A stretch of DNA of 64,000 nucleotides from NCBI GenBank assembly GCA_000333855.2, contig CM007336.1, positions 291,306 through 355,305 on the forward strand, given 5' to 3'. Below are positions 8,370 to 18,763 of this stretch, in pieces (position 1 is the first letter of the stretch; every line of letters starts with the position of its first letter). The stretch is from Endotrypanum monterogeii. Taxonomy: Eukaryota > Euglenozoa > Kinetoplastea > Trypanosomatida > Trypanosomatidae. The position numbers and the translations under genes are program-made. The notes beneath the pieces are model-generated. The model searched no databases, was not told the origin of the DNA, and was given only the letters and a program-made list of their open reading frames with translations.

Positions 8370-10793
8370 TCAGTCGGTCCAATGAAAATTATAGCAGATG
8401 TTATCGATATACTCATTCAGTATGGCGTCGCTGCTCTCCAAAGCGAGGAAGCGCAACAGCGTCCACTGCGCAACAGAAACCTCACGAGCAAAGGCGGCGG
8501 CGTTGGGGCTTACTGGAACAGATGATGTCGTCGACCCAGCGGCGTGCTCGGCACTTGACATATTCACGTACAGCTCCGCCCACGCCACACCGCGAACCAC
8601 AAGCAGGCGCTCCTCTGGGCTTAGCGAGATTCGCTTGGACGGAGGGATCCAGAAGCTGCTCCTGATGGCATCACGAAGAGTCAGCGAGAGTCCAAGCACC
8701 CCCAGAGCACTCCCCTCACTTATTTTGGGAAAAGCCGAGGCGGAAAAATGGGGCCATCGCTCTCTGCCCCAGCGTCGCATCCAGGAATCAATGCGGTAGG
8801 CAGCTTTGTCCTCAAACCCGGCATCCTCGAAGGGCGCCGCCAACGCCGCCGTCTGAGCGAACACATGCAACAACTCGTCCAGCCACGTGGCCCCAAGGGT
8901 TACTCCTGGGCAGTTGCCCTCCGCATCCACAAGAGGAGAAAGGGGCAAAGAGTAGGCAGTATTCAGAGCTTTGCACCAAGTCCTGTACGCCATCACCGAC
9001 GTATCGGGATCCTTCTCAGCGGCGCTGGATGAGCTTCCCGACGCAACCCAGCACTTGTAGTAGTCCAGACGTGTTGAGGCGGACGCGACATTAGCAACTG
9101 CCCACCGAAGCTCATGGGCAGCCTTCCGTAGGCAGTCGTCGGTGTCGTCCAAGAGCGGGGGAAGGAGAGGGACAATCGTCCCCGCCTTTGAACCCTCCGG
9201 CGCGGCTGAGAGCGGTGAAGTAGGGAGGAGATAGGGCTGCAAGACGAACCCATACCACATGAGTAGCTCCGCGTCTGAGTAAGAGCCATAGTGTAGCATC
9301 AGCTGCTCACCGGGTGTGCGCGTCGGCCGAGTGAGGCAAAACTCATATATCTGATAGTTGGCAAGCGGCACAGCGCCCTTGTCGACTCGGGCAGTTCGCA
9401 GCCCAGTGCGCCACCTCCGTTTGCGTGGTACCACGGGACCTTGTCGCTGCACTGTGCTATTGACCCCGTCGCGCATGCCAGTGGAAAGCAGTGTATTCGT
9501 GAAACACCCAGGGTCCTCAGGATCGTCCTCTTTGGGGTACATCGACACATTCGCCTCCAGCGCATAATTGAAGTAGTCGACGAAGGGCATCATCGCCCAG
9601 TAGCCCTCGGGGAATGCAAAGCCGCGACTCATCAGCGTGTTGAACCCCCACAGAAACTCCACAAAACTGCACGCCGCAAGATCTCCCGGTCGACTGACGT
9701 ACGGTTGGTTTGATGATGGAGACATACGCTCGGCAACGCCACTACCTCGAGGTGCCGCTTCGCAACATCTCTCATCTTGCAACTCCGCTGTCACCTCAAC
9801 CCCCTGTGGAAAATGTTGCAGGCAGCGCAGCAAAGCGCAGCACTTTCTGTACCGGCGCTGAACCTCCTGCTGCTCGCGCAGCACTGCTGCTCGGAGCCAG
9901 TGCAATGAAACGTACGAGCGCAGCCAACCAGACGAGTTGGCAGAAGTGCTGAAAGAGGAGAGACGAGATGAGGACGGCGCCGCTGTTGTCGTGTTCCCAG
10001 ACAACACATTCGGTTCACGAGCAGCACACTCCACCTCTGAGGCGTGTGGTGCGGAACCAGACGGCAACTCTTCTTGCAGCGGGAAAAGTTCGAGGAGGTT
10101 GTCGTACTGTACTGGCAGTGCGTGAATCCACGTCCGCATCCACGCATTCTCGTGTGTGTAGTACAGTGTGGGTGCCTGGGAAGCCTCAGCTTCGCAAGAG
10201 CGCGCCGCACCATCAGATACGGTAGCATTTCCACCAACAGTGCCGTAGCCTGTGTCCCTCACGGGGCACTTACTATCACCCCAACGACCGTACAGAGCTG
10301 CCATCAGCAACACATAGCAAACGATAGCCTCGGTGTTGTCCAGACCCTCTTCCAGCTGTCGCACTTTTATGCTAATGAACTGGCGAATGCGCCGCGAGCG
10401 CACCCGTGCCTCGAACTCGTCCTCAGACCAGAGACGCGAGGTAAACGGAATGACTTGGAAAACGTCGGCCGCAGAGATTTCTTCCACACCGCTGTCACTG
10501 TCGTCGCTAGCACTGTCAGTAAACACAGTTGCCGAGCCACCACCGCGCAGCTCAAGCGCGACCTCCGCCATGGCCAAGTTGAAGCGTGCCTTGCGTGCAG
10601 TGATCATGGATCGAAAAGGGAAGCGAGCCAATAAAGTACCCGCCGCAAGATTTTCTGTGAGCACGACCCCCATACCACCGCCCATCGACGGGAGCTCACA
10701 TACCCGCAGCGAAGTGTGGATAAAGGCCCCCTCTGCCTCCAGCAGCCGTTGCAGCGTCAGCGCCGTACTACTCCCTCGGTTCAGATGAGGCAT
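8370..10793 (-). CDS. SET-domain protein methyltransferase (SETD3/SETD6/Rubisco-LSMT type)
   Basis: An 807-residue protein from the ATG at 10793; the frame reaches upstream only to a TTG. The first downstream AG after a CCT-rich tract (10857-10876 on the minus strand) lies at 10802-10803, so that TTG would fall outside the mRNA. SET pieces appear in order: GGGMGVVLTENLAAGTLLARFP near residue 40 (SET-N), an LSMT-like insert with WMRTWIHALPVQYDNLLELF, PFVDYFNYALEANV near residue 408, and GEQLMLHYGSYSDAELLMWYGF near residues 495-515. The last two match the class whose insert splits the SET fold, as in SETD3, SETD6 and plant Rubisco methyltransferase, which methylate Lys or His on non-histone proteins. 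The usual Asn-His of the catalytic motif is Asn-Tyr here. A C-terminal helical region follows. The substrate is unknown. Confidence 0.88.
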   Translation of the reverse strand: MPHLNRGSSTALTLQRLLEAEGAFIHTSLRVCELPSMGGGMGVVLTENLAAGTLLARFPFRSMITARKARFNLAMAEVALELRGGGSATVFTDSASDDSDSGVEEISAADVFQVIPFTSRLWSEDEFEARVRSRRIRQFISIKVRQLEEGLDNTEAIVCYVLLMAALYGRWGDSKCPVRDTGYGTVGGNATVSDGAARSCEAEASQAPTLYYTHENAWMRTWIHALPVQYDNLLELFPLQEELPSGSAPHASEVECAAREPNVLSGNTTTAAPSSSRLSSFSTSANSSGWLRSYVSLHWLRAAVLREQQEVQRRYRKCCALLRCLQHFPQGVEVTAELQDERCCEAAPRGSGVAERMSPSSNQPYVSRPGDLAACSFVEFLWGFNTLMSRGFAFPEGYWAMMPFVDYFNYALEANVSMYPKEDDPEDPGCFTNTLLSTGMRDGVNSTVQRQGPVVPRKRRWRTGLRTARVDKGAVPLANYQIYEFCLTRPTRTPGEQLMLHYGSYSDAELLMWYGFVLQPYLLPTSPLSAAPEGSKAGTIVPLLPPLLDDTDDCLRKAAHELRWAVANVASASTRLDYYKCWVASGSSSSAAEKDPDTSVMAYRTWCKALNTAYSLPLSPLVDAEGNCPGVTLGATWLDELLHVFAQTAALAAPFEDAGFEDKAAYRIDSWMRRWGRERWPHFSASAFPKISEGSALGVLGLSLTLRDAIRSSFWIPPSKRISLSPEERLLVVRGVAWAELYVNMSSAEHAAGSTTSSVPVSPNAAAFAREVSVAQWTLLRFLALESSDAILNEYIDNICYNFHWTD

Positions 10794-11936
10794 TTGTTGT
10801 ACTGGGCCTTTTGACGGATACGTCCGCAATACAGATCAAAAATATATATTTTTTAAGGAGGAGGAGGAGGTGGTGCTAAGCGACCACGAGCGGGTCGTGG
10901 CAGTTAATCAAGGCAATGAATGCACAAAAGCAGCCAGAACGATCACACACAGAGAGACCTGCTCCTACCTTCTGTCAATCAGAAGATGATAGACCAATAG
11001 CGCACAGCTGGTGAGGAGGTGAGTGGGTGGGGAAGAGGGGCGGCAGCAGTGAGATGGTGAGCGAGTGGTTGGATCGAAGAAATTGTGCGTGTGCCCGCGC
11101 GAGAGAGCTGCATAACGGATTGAGTCGATGAAGGAAAAACCCATAAGGTAATGAAGAAAGGGGAAAGCACACCCGAAGAAGTACAATGGCAGTAACCGTT
11201 GGAAGTTCATATGATCCGAGCACGGGCTGACAGCGCCAGCATCGAGCACGGAATCCATTCGAGGGTGGGGGAACATCGAAACCAGGAGTCACTGGAGAGC
11301 ACAAACACCCACGTGACGCCTCCCCTCTCACAGTCTTCTCTGTAGCTTATGGAGAGCCCCTGGATGCGCCTCACATGTTGCATGACCATCGGTGTGGTAC
11401 ACTTGACTGTCACCCACACAGACACACACACACTTTTTCTTCTACTGTGGATACAGGGGAGCGGAGGGGAGGAGGAGGAGGAAGGGAAAAGAGGGTAACG
11501 AAGGAAATTGTGTATGTAAAAAGAGTTGTGAACCTTCAGCTGGGGACCTCCCTCCCTCCCTATTTCGAAAAAAAAAATGAAAATACACCTTCATTTCAAG
11601 AAGATGTGGCCCCCTTGCCGAGAGGGAAAACAAAAACAAAAAAAAAGAGGGGAGGGGAGGAGCAGAGTAGGAACGGAGGTGAGGAGGAAGGTCAGTGTAT
11701 GTGTGTCTCAAGAAAGGCAACGAGGAGACCGGCAAACGAAAAAAAAAAAAAGTGGGAGAAGAAAGACCTGTAGAGTGGGAGACAACAGCGCCAAGGAGAG
11801 TGAAGCAAACAACAGACATCCCGATATGCATACCTGATCGACCCGGATGAGACAGCACTCTCGATTTGCGCTGTGAGAGATAAATTCGGTCACAACAGCA
11901 CATGCCTCCTCCCGCCTCCCCCACCCCCCCCCCCAC
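10794..11936. other. Spacer
   Basis: No gene seen; only low-complexity open frames. It is purine-rich on the plus strand (GGA repeats near 10857 and 11470, A runs near 11575 and 11740), i.e. pyrimidine-rich on the transcribed sense strand. Confidence 0.6.
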
Positions 11937-13358
11937 TTACGTCTGCTCTACTCTCATCGCATCATCGCGCGCTGCCGTAAAGACACACGAAAAAGAGGCC
12001 TCATTTCGTGGGTTCCAAATGGAAGTCGATGTTGTGCGGCTGTGCAATGCGACCGTGGATGCAGGTCTGGCGGCGGCGGTAACGGCATTTAGCGCTGCAA
12101 ACACATCCGCGTGCGCTGATGGCGACCCGCTGATCAAGGAGAAAGACTCTGCTCTAGCTCGCAGCATCTGGCCTGTGATCGCGAGCAGTCGTTGCTCGAC
12201 ATCAGTCGTATCAGCGGCAGTGACATCGGTGTCGTCATCACTACACGCTGGTGCACTTGGAGCATCACTGTTTGCTCGATAAGACAGTGATGCTCTTTTT
12301 AAGGCACGCCTACGAGCGGAGATGCTGTGCGTCGAAAAGCACTCCTCGTGCGAGCACGGATCCTGCACCTGTGCCGCTAGAGCGCACACCACCTTGGCAA
12401 ACTCGGCAGAGCAGCTGTCACAGGTTCGCGTCGATGGCGCAAAAGGGAAAGTGAGTGAAAGAGAAAGCGGCCAGAAATGTCGCTGCAACAAAGACCACAG
12501 TGGCGCGTCACGCGTACTCTGTACAATACGAAGGGGCAACTCGTAATACCGGTGCGCGTGTATGCCGAGCTCTCTCACGCGGCTGCCATGAGGTAGTCCG
12601 TACTCGTCAGGCGTGAGAGAGACCGCGGCGTTGAGGGAAGATGCGGTTGAGTGGCCTCCCTCGGCTTCGCTGTGAGAGACAATCCGAGGGTCTTGGTCTT
12701 GCGGGTGCCCCTCAGGATATGTGCGGAACGCCTTCATGGAGAACTGGCCAGACCGCAGCGTTTCAACGGGATCTATCACGAGTGCCAACCACGGATCATG
12801 CATCTGCTGACTATCCTGCTGCGTCGATACATCGATACCGGAAAGAAAACAGGAGTAGCCTGGGTGGGTATGATACCAGCCGACACACCCAGGCTCTGCC
12901 TTGCCGAGACGGCGGTGGTACTCGAGGTAGTTGGCCATGTATATCTGCGAGGCCTCCGTCATGCTGCACTCCACCTCCGATGCCGCGACAGGCAAGCTGA
13001 AGCTGTCCGTCACGATGAACTCGCGATGGCTGAAGTGCCCAATCAAGAGGCCCATCACCTCGAACCAGTTGAAGCGGCCGTGTGAAACGTCGGGGCGACC
13101 ACGTGTGCTGTCGAGAAACATCTTCACCGTGGCCGCCAACGAGACTGCGACCGAGTCGAAGAAGGAGGAGTCGGAGCGCCACGGCTTCTTCTGTCGAGCG
13201 GCATCCATGTGCACCAAGTCGGGTGCCCAATACGCATCCGACACGACAGGAACACTACTGCGTATTTTTTGATTGTCCCCACTGGGGAAAGTTGGGCTCA
13301 TGCTTCCTTGGCTCTCGACAGGCAATGGATGCACTGGATAAGCCGCATATGTTGACAT
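11937..13358 (-). CDS. CSN5: COP9 signalosome subunit 5 (JAMM deneddylase)
   Basis: A 473-residue protein from the ATG at 13358. Residues about 57-245 follow CSN5 closely: KKPWRSDSSFFDSVAVSLAA, then FEVMGLLIGHF with the catalytic-site Glu100, then GWYHTHPGYSCFLSGIDVSTQ, a complete JAMM motif with His163, His165, Ser173 and Asp176, then DPWLALVIDPVETLRSGQFSMKAFRTYPEG. The phrase SGIDVSTQ and the FRTYP segment separate CSN5 from the proteasome subunit RPN11. The enzyme is the zinc metalloprotease that removes NEDD8 from cullins and works inside the COP9 signalosome. The C-terminal half is unusual: after YYELPLRIVQSTRD and LLQRHFW come a Cys-rich stretch (CDSC, later CSHEEC) and a Ser/Ala-rich tail. 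All catalytic residues are intact, so activity is expected. Confidence 0.93.
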   Translation of the reverse strand: MSTYAAYPVHPLPVESQGSMSPTFPSGDNQKIRSSVPVVSDAYWAPDLVHMDAARQKKPWRSDSSFFDSVAVSLAATVKMFLDSTRGRPDVSHGRFNWFEVMGLLIGHFSHREFIVTDSFSLPVAASEVECSMTEASQIYMANYLEYHRRLGKAEPGCVGWYHTHPGYSCFLSGIDVSTQQDSQQMHDPWLALVIDPVETLRSGQFSMKAFRTYPEGHPQDQDPRIVSHSEAEGGHSTASSLNAAVSLTPDEYGLPHGSRVRELGIHAHRYYELPLRIVQSTRDAPLWSLLQRHFWPLSLSLTFPFAPSTRTCDSCSAEFAKVVCALAAQVQDPCSHEECFSTHSISARRRALKRASLSYRANSDAPSAPACSDDDTDVTAADTTDVEQRLLAITGQMLRARAESFSLISGSPSAHADVFAALNAVTAAARPASTVALHSRTTSTSIWNPRNEASFSCVFTAARDDAMRVEQT

Positions 13359-13398
13359 GAATGAATGTATGTCTTCGTAATTTATAGAGAAAAGTGCT

Positions 13399-13465
13399 TT
13401 GTGTGTGGGTGTGTGGGTGTGTGGGTGTGGGTGTGTGGGTGTGTGTGTGGTGGGTGTGGGTGGGG
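13399..13465. repeat. (TGTGTGGG)n-like G/T microsatellite
   Basis: Imperfect TG repeats interspersed with GGG, ending in a run of nine G. Confidence 0.9.
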
Positions 13466-13737
13466 GGGGGATGTCGAAGAAAGAAATCGCACAAAGTCAG
13501 GGAATGAGTGTCGCAAAGGGAAGGGGATGAGGCAAAGTAAACACCTGCTGTGCAGACGTGCTCGTACGGGGGGCATCTAAAAGATCTCCTTGAAAGAGGA
13601 GAAGCACAAACGGGAGGTGAGGAAGAAACACATCTCTTCGAGCTCCGTGAAGAAGGGGGTGGGGGGAACAACACTCGGCGCAGTAACGCCAGGCTGGGAC
13701 GGCGCGTCGATAAATCGTGGAGGAGGGATCCTCGGCA

Positions 13738-13738
<1 letters not shown>

Positions 13739-13765
<27 letters not shown>
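13739..13765. repeat. (CA)n microsatellite
   Basis: Thirteen or so CA units on the plus strand. Confidence 0.95.
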
Positions 13766-13769
<4 letters not shown>

Positions 13770-14442
13770 CATCTGAAAGCAGATGTACCAAGAGTAGGCA
13801 CGCGGCAGGGAGATGAGTGCTCGAAAAGACTGGCAGAACAGTAGCGACGGCTGGTATAAATGCAGTGCACTTATATGTGACTCCCCTCACCCCGCACCTA
13901 CCCACTCCTTTCTCCTGTTCAACATGCCTTCCAGCAAAGGCATAGAGAATGAAAGGAAACAAAATGCAGCGGGCCCTCTCAACGGTCGTCTCTGCACCAC
14001 CACTACTACCTGTAATCAGATCAAGATACGATCCTTTGTAAGACAAGCGAAGCTCTCTCTCTCCCTGATTTGGTCTTGACCAAACGGCAAGAGAAAAGTG
14101 TGAGGTCCCCTTGTATAAAGAGTATTTGCAAATCAACTCTGTCTGTATTTATTTTTTTCTTTCTGTTTAACGTTGTTGTTCGTTAGGCGTCTCGAGTTAG
14201 GCGCTCATGAGCGGCCGCCGATGCGTGTGCTGCTGACTTTCGATCCGCCCACCTCCCCAGCCAGCCTCCCTCTCCGAAAAACAAAAAAGAACAGCCCACC
14301 GAAACACTAACACGCGGTTACACCCCAGAGCGTGTGTCTTCGATGTGGATCTCTGTCCGGAGAAAAAAAAAAAGGGGGGTGGCGCAGGAGCGGGCAGAAA
14401 CAGAATAAGGCATCTGCGCTGCGTCTTTCTGGCGCAGTATGA

Positions 14443-15084
14443 TCAACGCTGTGCGAGAAGAAGCACCTGTTTCTTTGACAGGAATGTCTCCTGAATACCG
14501 TGCATGCGTACTGCAAAGCGGCGCTCGCCTCGGTAGCGCCTCACAGACCCGCCGCTCCCTGAGGAGGAGCTGGCTGTGGCTCCCATTTCCTCGGCGACAA
14601 CGGACAGAGACTGAATGCTCCCGTTGGAATCGAAGAGCAGTGGCGAGTGAAAACAAACTGTATGCTCCACTTTTGTCGCAGTAGAATGGGCCGACGGCGC
14701 CGACGATGACGCATTCGACGCAACGCCATTCCCAGGTGTTTTGCTGCTGAAGTTGCAACTGGCCAGTGTTACTGTCTTCATAAAGAGCCCATGAGATGAT
14801 CCTTGCGGTTGCGGCTTCATGCAAGCAAGAAGAGTGACGCGAATAACACAATGTTTGCTTTTCGGTTTTGGCGCCATGGGAACTGTGCTGGCACATGTTG
14901 CCTCTTCCTCCACGAAGGAGACACCACTCACCATTGCACGAAATTCGTTCTTCGCGAACGCATTTGTGTGGTCCGCAGGTGCCGTCGAAGATGTCGCCGT
15001 GGGAGAAGAAGGCGACGCCTGAGAAAGCCTCAGCTCCTCCCCGGCATGCAGCTCCATTACAAAGGGAGTATTAATGACTGGCAT
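14443..15084 (-). CDS. Hypothetical protein, 213 residues
   Basis: Begins at the ATG at 15084 and has no internal stop. I do not recognise it. The N-terminus has an ordered-looking segment (TPFVMELHAGEELRLSQASP). A short strand-rich region follows (FRAMVSGVSFVEEEA, then CVIRVTLLACMKPQ), then a Ser/Ala-rich stretch and a basic C-terminus. The alternation of hydrophobic strands and Ser-rich loops could suit a small beta fold, but that is only an impression. No signal peptide, membrane helix or catalytic motif is visible. It sits between CSN5 and the zinc-finger kinase in the same direction, with no tight coupling. It is kept as real because it is the only long, complex frame in a spacer that otherwise looks non-coding. 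Confidence 0.55.
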   Translation of the reverse strand: MPVINTPFVMELHAGEELRLSQASPSSPTATSSTAPADHTNAFAKNEFRAMVSGVSFVEEEATCASTVPMAPKPKSKHCVIRVTLLACMKPQPQGSSHGLFMKTVTLASCNFSSKTPGNGVASNASSSAPSAHSTATKVEHTVCFHSPLLFDSNGSIQSLSVVAEEMGATASSSSGSGGSVRRYRGERRFAVRMHGIQETFLSKKQVLLLAQR

Positions 15085-15850
15085 CCTTTTATCTCAAGTC
15101 CTCTTTCAGTCACTACGTCGACAAAATGGCTTATTTTTTTTTTTTAATCGATGGTAAGGGCGGTGGAGTGCTGTGCTCCCAGGGCTTCTTGATGGTGCTT
15201 TCACGCCCAGTACCGCAAGCGCATTTACACCACACACACACACGCACACACATAAATGAGAAAAGAGGTTTATCAAAGGAAAAGATGATGGAGGGGAGAA
15301 AAGGGAGAATAAAATAAGCAATAATTCGAGAGGACTTTGCAGTGCCGTTCAACGTACTCGGCCACCTTGTCGTTCATATAAGGCCGATCGCGCCGATGCG
15401 ACCTCACTATATGACACCACCTCCATCCTGCACTCTGTGAAACACACCCACGAAAACGACCTCCGGCGGGAGTGCAGAAGCCTTCACAGTTAGCGCCCAC
15501 CCACCCCAGTGCCTCCCCACCGCATTATTGCCTCACATGTAAGAGAAGGATCGCCATGACAAAATAAGCTCGGAGGAGGGAAAACGACACCTTCAGCGCT
15601 TCCCAGTCAGTGTCACATCCGATGAACGGACCTCCTCAATATCCATGGTACACGCGCCTCTTCACCCCTCTTTCTGGAGGAGGAAGAAGAATGATTTTTT
15701 TTTTTTGTGATTTCTGTTTGTATTATGTCGATGGGTTTATGCGGTGTAAAAATAGAAATAAGGGGAGAATCTTTTCTCGAAGAGCGGAATTGGGCAGAGA
15801 TGAGAAGGGAGAAAAGGGGAGGGGGGAGGGGCACCGTCATTGGCGAAACA

Positions 15851-15854
15851 TATA

Positions 15855-15890
<36 letters not shown>

Positions 15891-15891
15891 A
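15851..15891. repeat. Compound (TA)n(TG)n microsatellite
   Basis: About eleven TA units followed by about eight TG units. Confidence 0.95.
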
Positions 15892-16160
15892 CATAAGCAA
15901 CAGAACATTTTTTTTTTTTAGCATAGGCGCAAATTGGAGAGAAATGAGGAAATAACCATCCCCCTCCCCCCCACTTCTCACTCCCCCCCCCCCTCTCTCC
16001 TCACACACTGGCATCGAACGGCGCGGGGAAAAAGTGGGCGAAAAAAAAAAAAGGAGTGAAGCAGCAGGGGCGAAGACGAAAATATGCCCGAAACAATAAA
16101 CAAAAAATAGAACAATGTGAAGGAGAGAGGTGGTGCAGCCCAAAGAAATACTTTTCAATA

Positions 16161-16203
16161 AATATACATATACATATACATATATATATATATATATATA
16201 TAT
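16161..16203. repeat. (TA)n microsatellite
   Basis: Imperfect TACATA repeats pass into a pure TA run. Confidence 0.95.
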
Positions 16204-16657
16204 GGTGAACCTTCCCCCCCCCTTTCCCTTTTTTTTTCAGTCACGTGCACGGCCAGGAGACAAGCATACGTAGGCAAACCAAATAAGAGAAAAACGGAAC
16301 ATAAACGTATAAGATTGGCAACCATTAATCATCCAAGTGGTGCCTCAAAATACCGGACGAGAAGGAAAACAGACAATAAACACACAGACGCAGAAAGATA
16401 CGACACCTCCATGACAAACACATCGCACAAAATTAAGCCACCAGAAAAGAAAAAAAAAGGAAAGGGAGGACAGAAGGAAGGGGGAAGTGGTGGTGATGGG
16501 AAATATAGATACACTGAGCAGATGTAAAAAAAAATATATATATACTTACATAATCATGTGAAGCGCTTGATACCCAACAGGCAACGCACACGCGAAGACC
16601 CAACTCGCATCTCGTCAGACCGTCACTGTGAAGACGCACAATGAAATTATTCGAAAA

Positions 16658-18661
16658 CTAAAAGTGTAGAAGACAGTCCGTCATCATTTTTGTCAGGCGA
16701 CGCCCCACCGCGTCCGCTGTCGGACGCTTCAGTGGATTGTAAGACAACAAATCAACAACAAGGTGTGCCAAGTCATGCGAGAATCCTTTGTGTGTGATGC
16801 TCTCCAGTACACACTCCCCCAACGTAACGCCTTTGTTGCCGCTACCCGACCTCACGGAGGATGGGTGAGAGTAGCCACCGTCTAGAACCCGCGAGTAGGA
16901 CTCCATCGCGCGCAGGTCATCCTCTGTGGCCCAGCAGTCAGCGTTGAGCAACTCGAGATTTTGGGTGTTTGGGTTCGAGATCATCGGGAAGTCTGGAAGT
17001 ACGGTGAGGACATAAAGAAATACACCCAGGCTCCACATATCGGACGACGGCATGAGTCGCTCTACCTTTAGCGTCTCTGGCGCCATGTACGCCGTGGTAC
17101 CCAAGGACGACCGCACCGCCTCTTGATATCCGCCCAGAACCTCTCGGCTTGCGTCTAGGTCCATCAAAACAATCTGCTGCCTGTTATTGCAGAACATGGC
17201 GTTCTCTACCTTGAGGTCGCCATGAACGATGGGCGGGTTGCGTTCGTGTAGAAAAGCAAGAGCGAGGGAGAGCTGGAGAGCAACCGAGCGAATGAAACCC
17301 TCCTCGAAGTGTTCGCCGCGAAAGTTTCGGATCATCGCAGCTACGTCGCCCTCTTCATAATACGGCATGCAGATACATACAGTGCGATGATCGGGCTTCA
17401 GTTGCACGGCTAGATACTCGACAAGGTGAGGATGCTGCATTACAGTCATGAAGCGGACAGACTTCTGGTACTCGGCCAAGGCTTTCGCCTCGCTACTGAA
17501 CTTCATAGACTTAAGCACCACCTTCTGCAGCCGCGCCTTGTCAGAAAGCTGCTCACTAACGAAGCGGTACGCGGCGCTCGATGGACCGGCATGGGCAAGA
17601 TCCGCTGTTGTCGGCTGCACCACCTCCATCAAGTCCACCACACCTTGGGCACCCTCACCCAAACGGTGAGAAGAGGTTAAATTTTGCATGAGCCCTGAAT
17701 CCCCGCACAGCATGCCGAGTGACTCATCAGCCGAGAAGACGCCGTACTCAATGCCGGAGCCTTTTTTGTGCGTGCTGATATGCTCTCGCAACTCTTGCTT
17801 GGGCAGCACAAACCCACAGTGCTTGCATTGCATGGCAAAGGCGCGATGAATTGTCTGGATGCTGGACAGTAACACGTAGCTGGCGAACCGCTCCGACCGG
17901 TCTTGCCACACAATTTTCGTGTGGTCGTCAGAGTAGCCGAGAACTGTACCGTAGGACGTGTAGCCAGTGGCCTCCGTCGCATCCCCTAGATCACCCACAG
18001 CCGCAGCTGTCACGGTGGGCAAGATTGGCCTAAACACAACCGCAATAAAACGATTTTTCTCCTCTGCCAAGATAAACTGTGGTTGCTGCCCCTTACCGAA
18101 AAAGACGAGCCGCCGCCCAGTGGTTGGGTTGACCGGCTCAGCAAGGAGCGACATGGGCCAACCGATCTCTCGCGGGGATGACTGCGCTACGACGGATGGT
18201 GGAGAAAGAGAGCAGACGGGACGCCCAGGGTAGTCGGGAGTAAAAATATACTCAATGAGCTGTCGAGCACCGAGAGCCTCCGGTGGCAGCGGCTTCTCGT
18301 AAGTATCTGTGTGCCGGTGCGACGATGAGCCTGCTGAATTCTCCCCTGAGTCAGTGCTCTGTGTCGTGCCGAACGTCAGGCGCGAGCCAAACTTCTGACC
18401 ACTGGAAGAAAAGTCGTACTGCGGGAGAGCCTCTCTATGTGGAGGGGTGTCCTCTAATCTTTGCCGTCCCACCGGGGGAAGCATCCGCAGAGGAGGCTGG
18501 TTTGGGTGTTGTGGTGCAAAATCTCTGAGCGCGTTACTAGACCCCTCCGATTGGAACCAAAAACACATGCCATTGTCGGTGCCAGACCTAGACGGCGCTA
18601 CCTCGGCCTGCTCATCGGACGGCGGGTAGAGCCCATAGTAGTTGCTTGTACCAGATGACAT
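16658..18661 (-). CDS. Protein kinase with a preceding C2H2-type zinc finger
   Basis: A 667-residue protein from the ATG at 18661. The first 180 residues or so are low in complexity. A strand-rich region follows (RFIAVVFRPILP, YGTVLGYSDDHTKIVWQDRSERFASYVLL). Near residue 277 there is a zinc-finger pattern, CKHCGFVLPKQELREHISTH (C-x2-C-x11-H-x3-H). The kinase domain runs from about residue 330 to the end: Gly loop GEGAQGVV, VVLKSMKF with the ATP-anchoring Lys, HGDLKVEN as catalytic loop, DLD in place of DFG, YMAPE, and SDMWSLGVFLYVL. The key Lys and both Asp are present, so it is probably active. The HGD and DLD changes place it outside standard families; Gly for Arg in HRD usually means no activation-loop phosphorylation is needed. 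The target is unknown. A clear acceptor signal lies upstream at 18728. Confidence 0.85.
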   Translation of the reverse strand: MSSGTSNYYGLYPPSDEQAEVAPSRSGTDNGMCFWFQSEGSSNALRDFAPQHPNQPPLRMLPPVGRQRLEDTPPHREALPQYDFSSSGQKFGSRLTFGTTQSTDSGENSAGSSSHRHTDTYEKPLPPEALGARQLIEYIFTPDYPGRPVCSLSPPSVVAQSSPREIGWPMSLLAEPVNPTTGRRLVFFGKGQQPQFILAEEKNRFIAVVFRPILPTVTAAAVGDLGDATEATGYTSYGTVLGYSDDHTKIVWQDRSERFASYVLLSSIQTIHRAFAMQCKHCGFVLPKQELREHISTHKKGSGIEYGVFSADESLGMLCGDSGLMQNLTSSHRLGEGAQGVVDLMEVVQPTTADLAHAGPSSAAYRFVSEQLSDKARLQKVVLKSMKFSSEAKALAEYQKSVRFMTVMQHPHLVEYLAVQLKPDHRTVCICMPYYEEGDVAAMIRNFRGEHFEEGFIRSVALQLSLALAFLHERNPPIVHGDLKVENAMFCNNRQQIVLMDLDASREVLGGYQEAVRSSLGTTAYMAPETLKVERLMPSSDMWSLGVFLYVLTVLPDFPMISNPNTQNLELLNADCWATEDDLRAMESYSRVLDGGYSHPSSVRSGSGNKGVTLGECVLESITHKGFSHDLAHLVVDLLSYNPLKRPTADAVGRRLTKMMTDCLLHF

Positions 18662-18727
18662 GGGCCACGATTATCGAAGGAGCAAATGTGAGCAGTCGCG
18701 ATGCTATTTTGTCTTGTTCCTTTATAT

Positions 18728-18763
18728 CTGAGGGGGAGGAGGAGGGGAAGAAGAGGGAGAGGA
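18728..18763 (-). promoter_or_regulatory. Predicted spliced-leader acceptor for the zinc-finger kinase gene
   Basis: On the minus strand a long CCT-rich pyrimidine tract ends in CCCCCTCAG. The AG corresponds to 18728-18729, which gives a 5' UTR of about 66 nt. Confidence 0.65.

Larger units (their letters stand above)
13359..14442. other. Spacer with two microsatellites
   Basis: No gene seen. A GTGTGTGG-type tract covers 13399-13465 and a (CA)n tract covers about 13739-13765 on the plus strand. Confidence 0.6.
15085..16657. other. Spacer with (TA)n tracts
   Basis: No gene seen. It contains a (TA)n(TG)n tract at 15851-15891, a (TA)n tract at about 16161-16203, and purine-rich runs on the plus strand. 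Confidence 0.6.
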
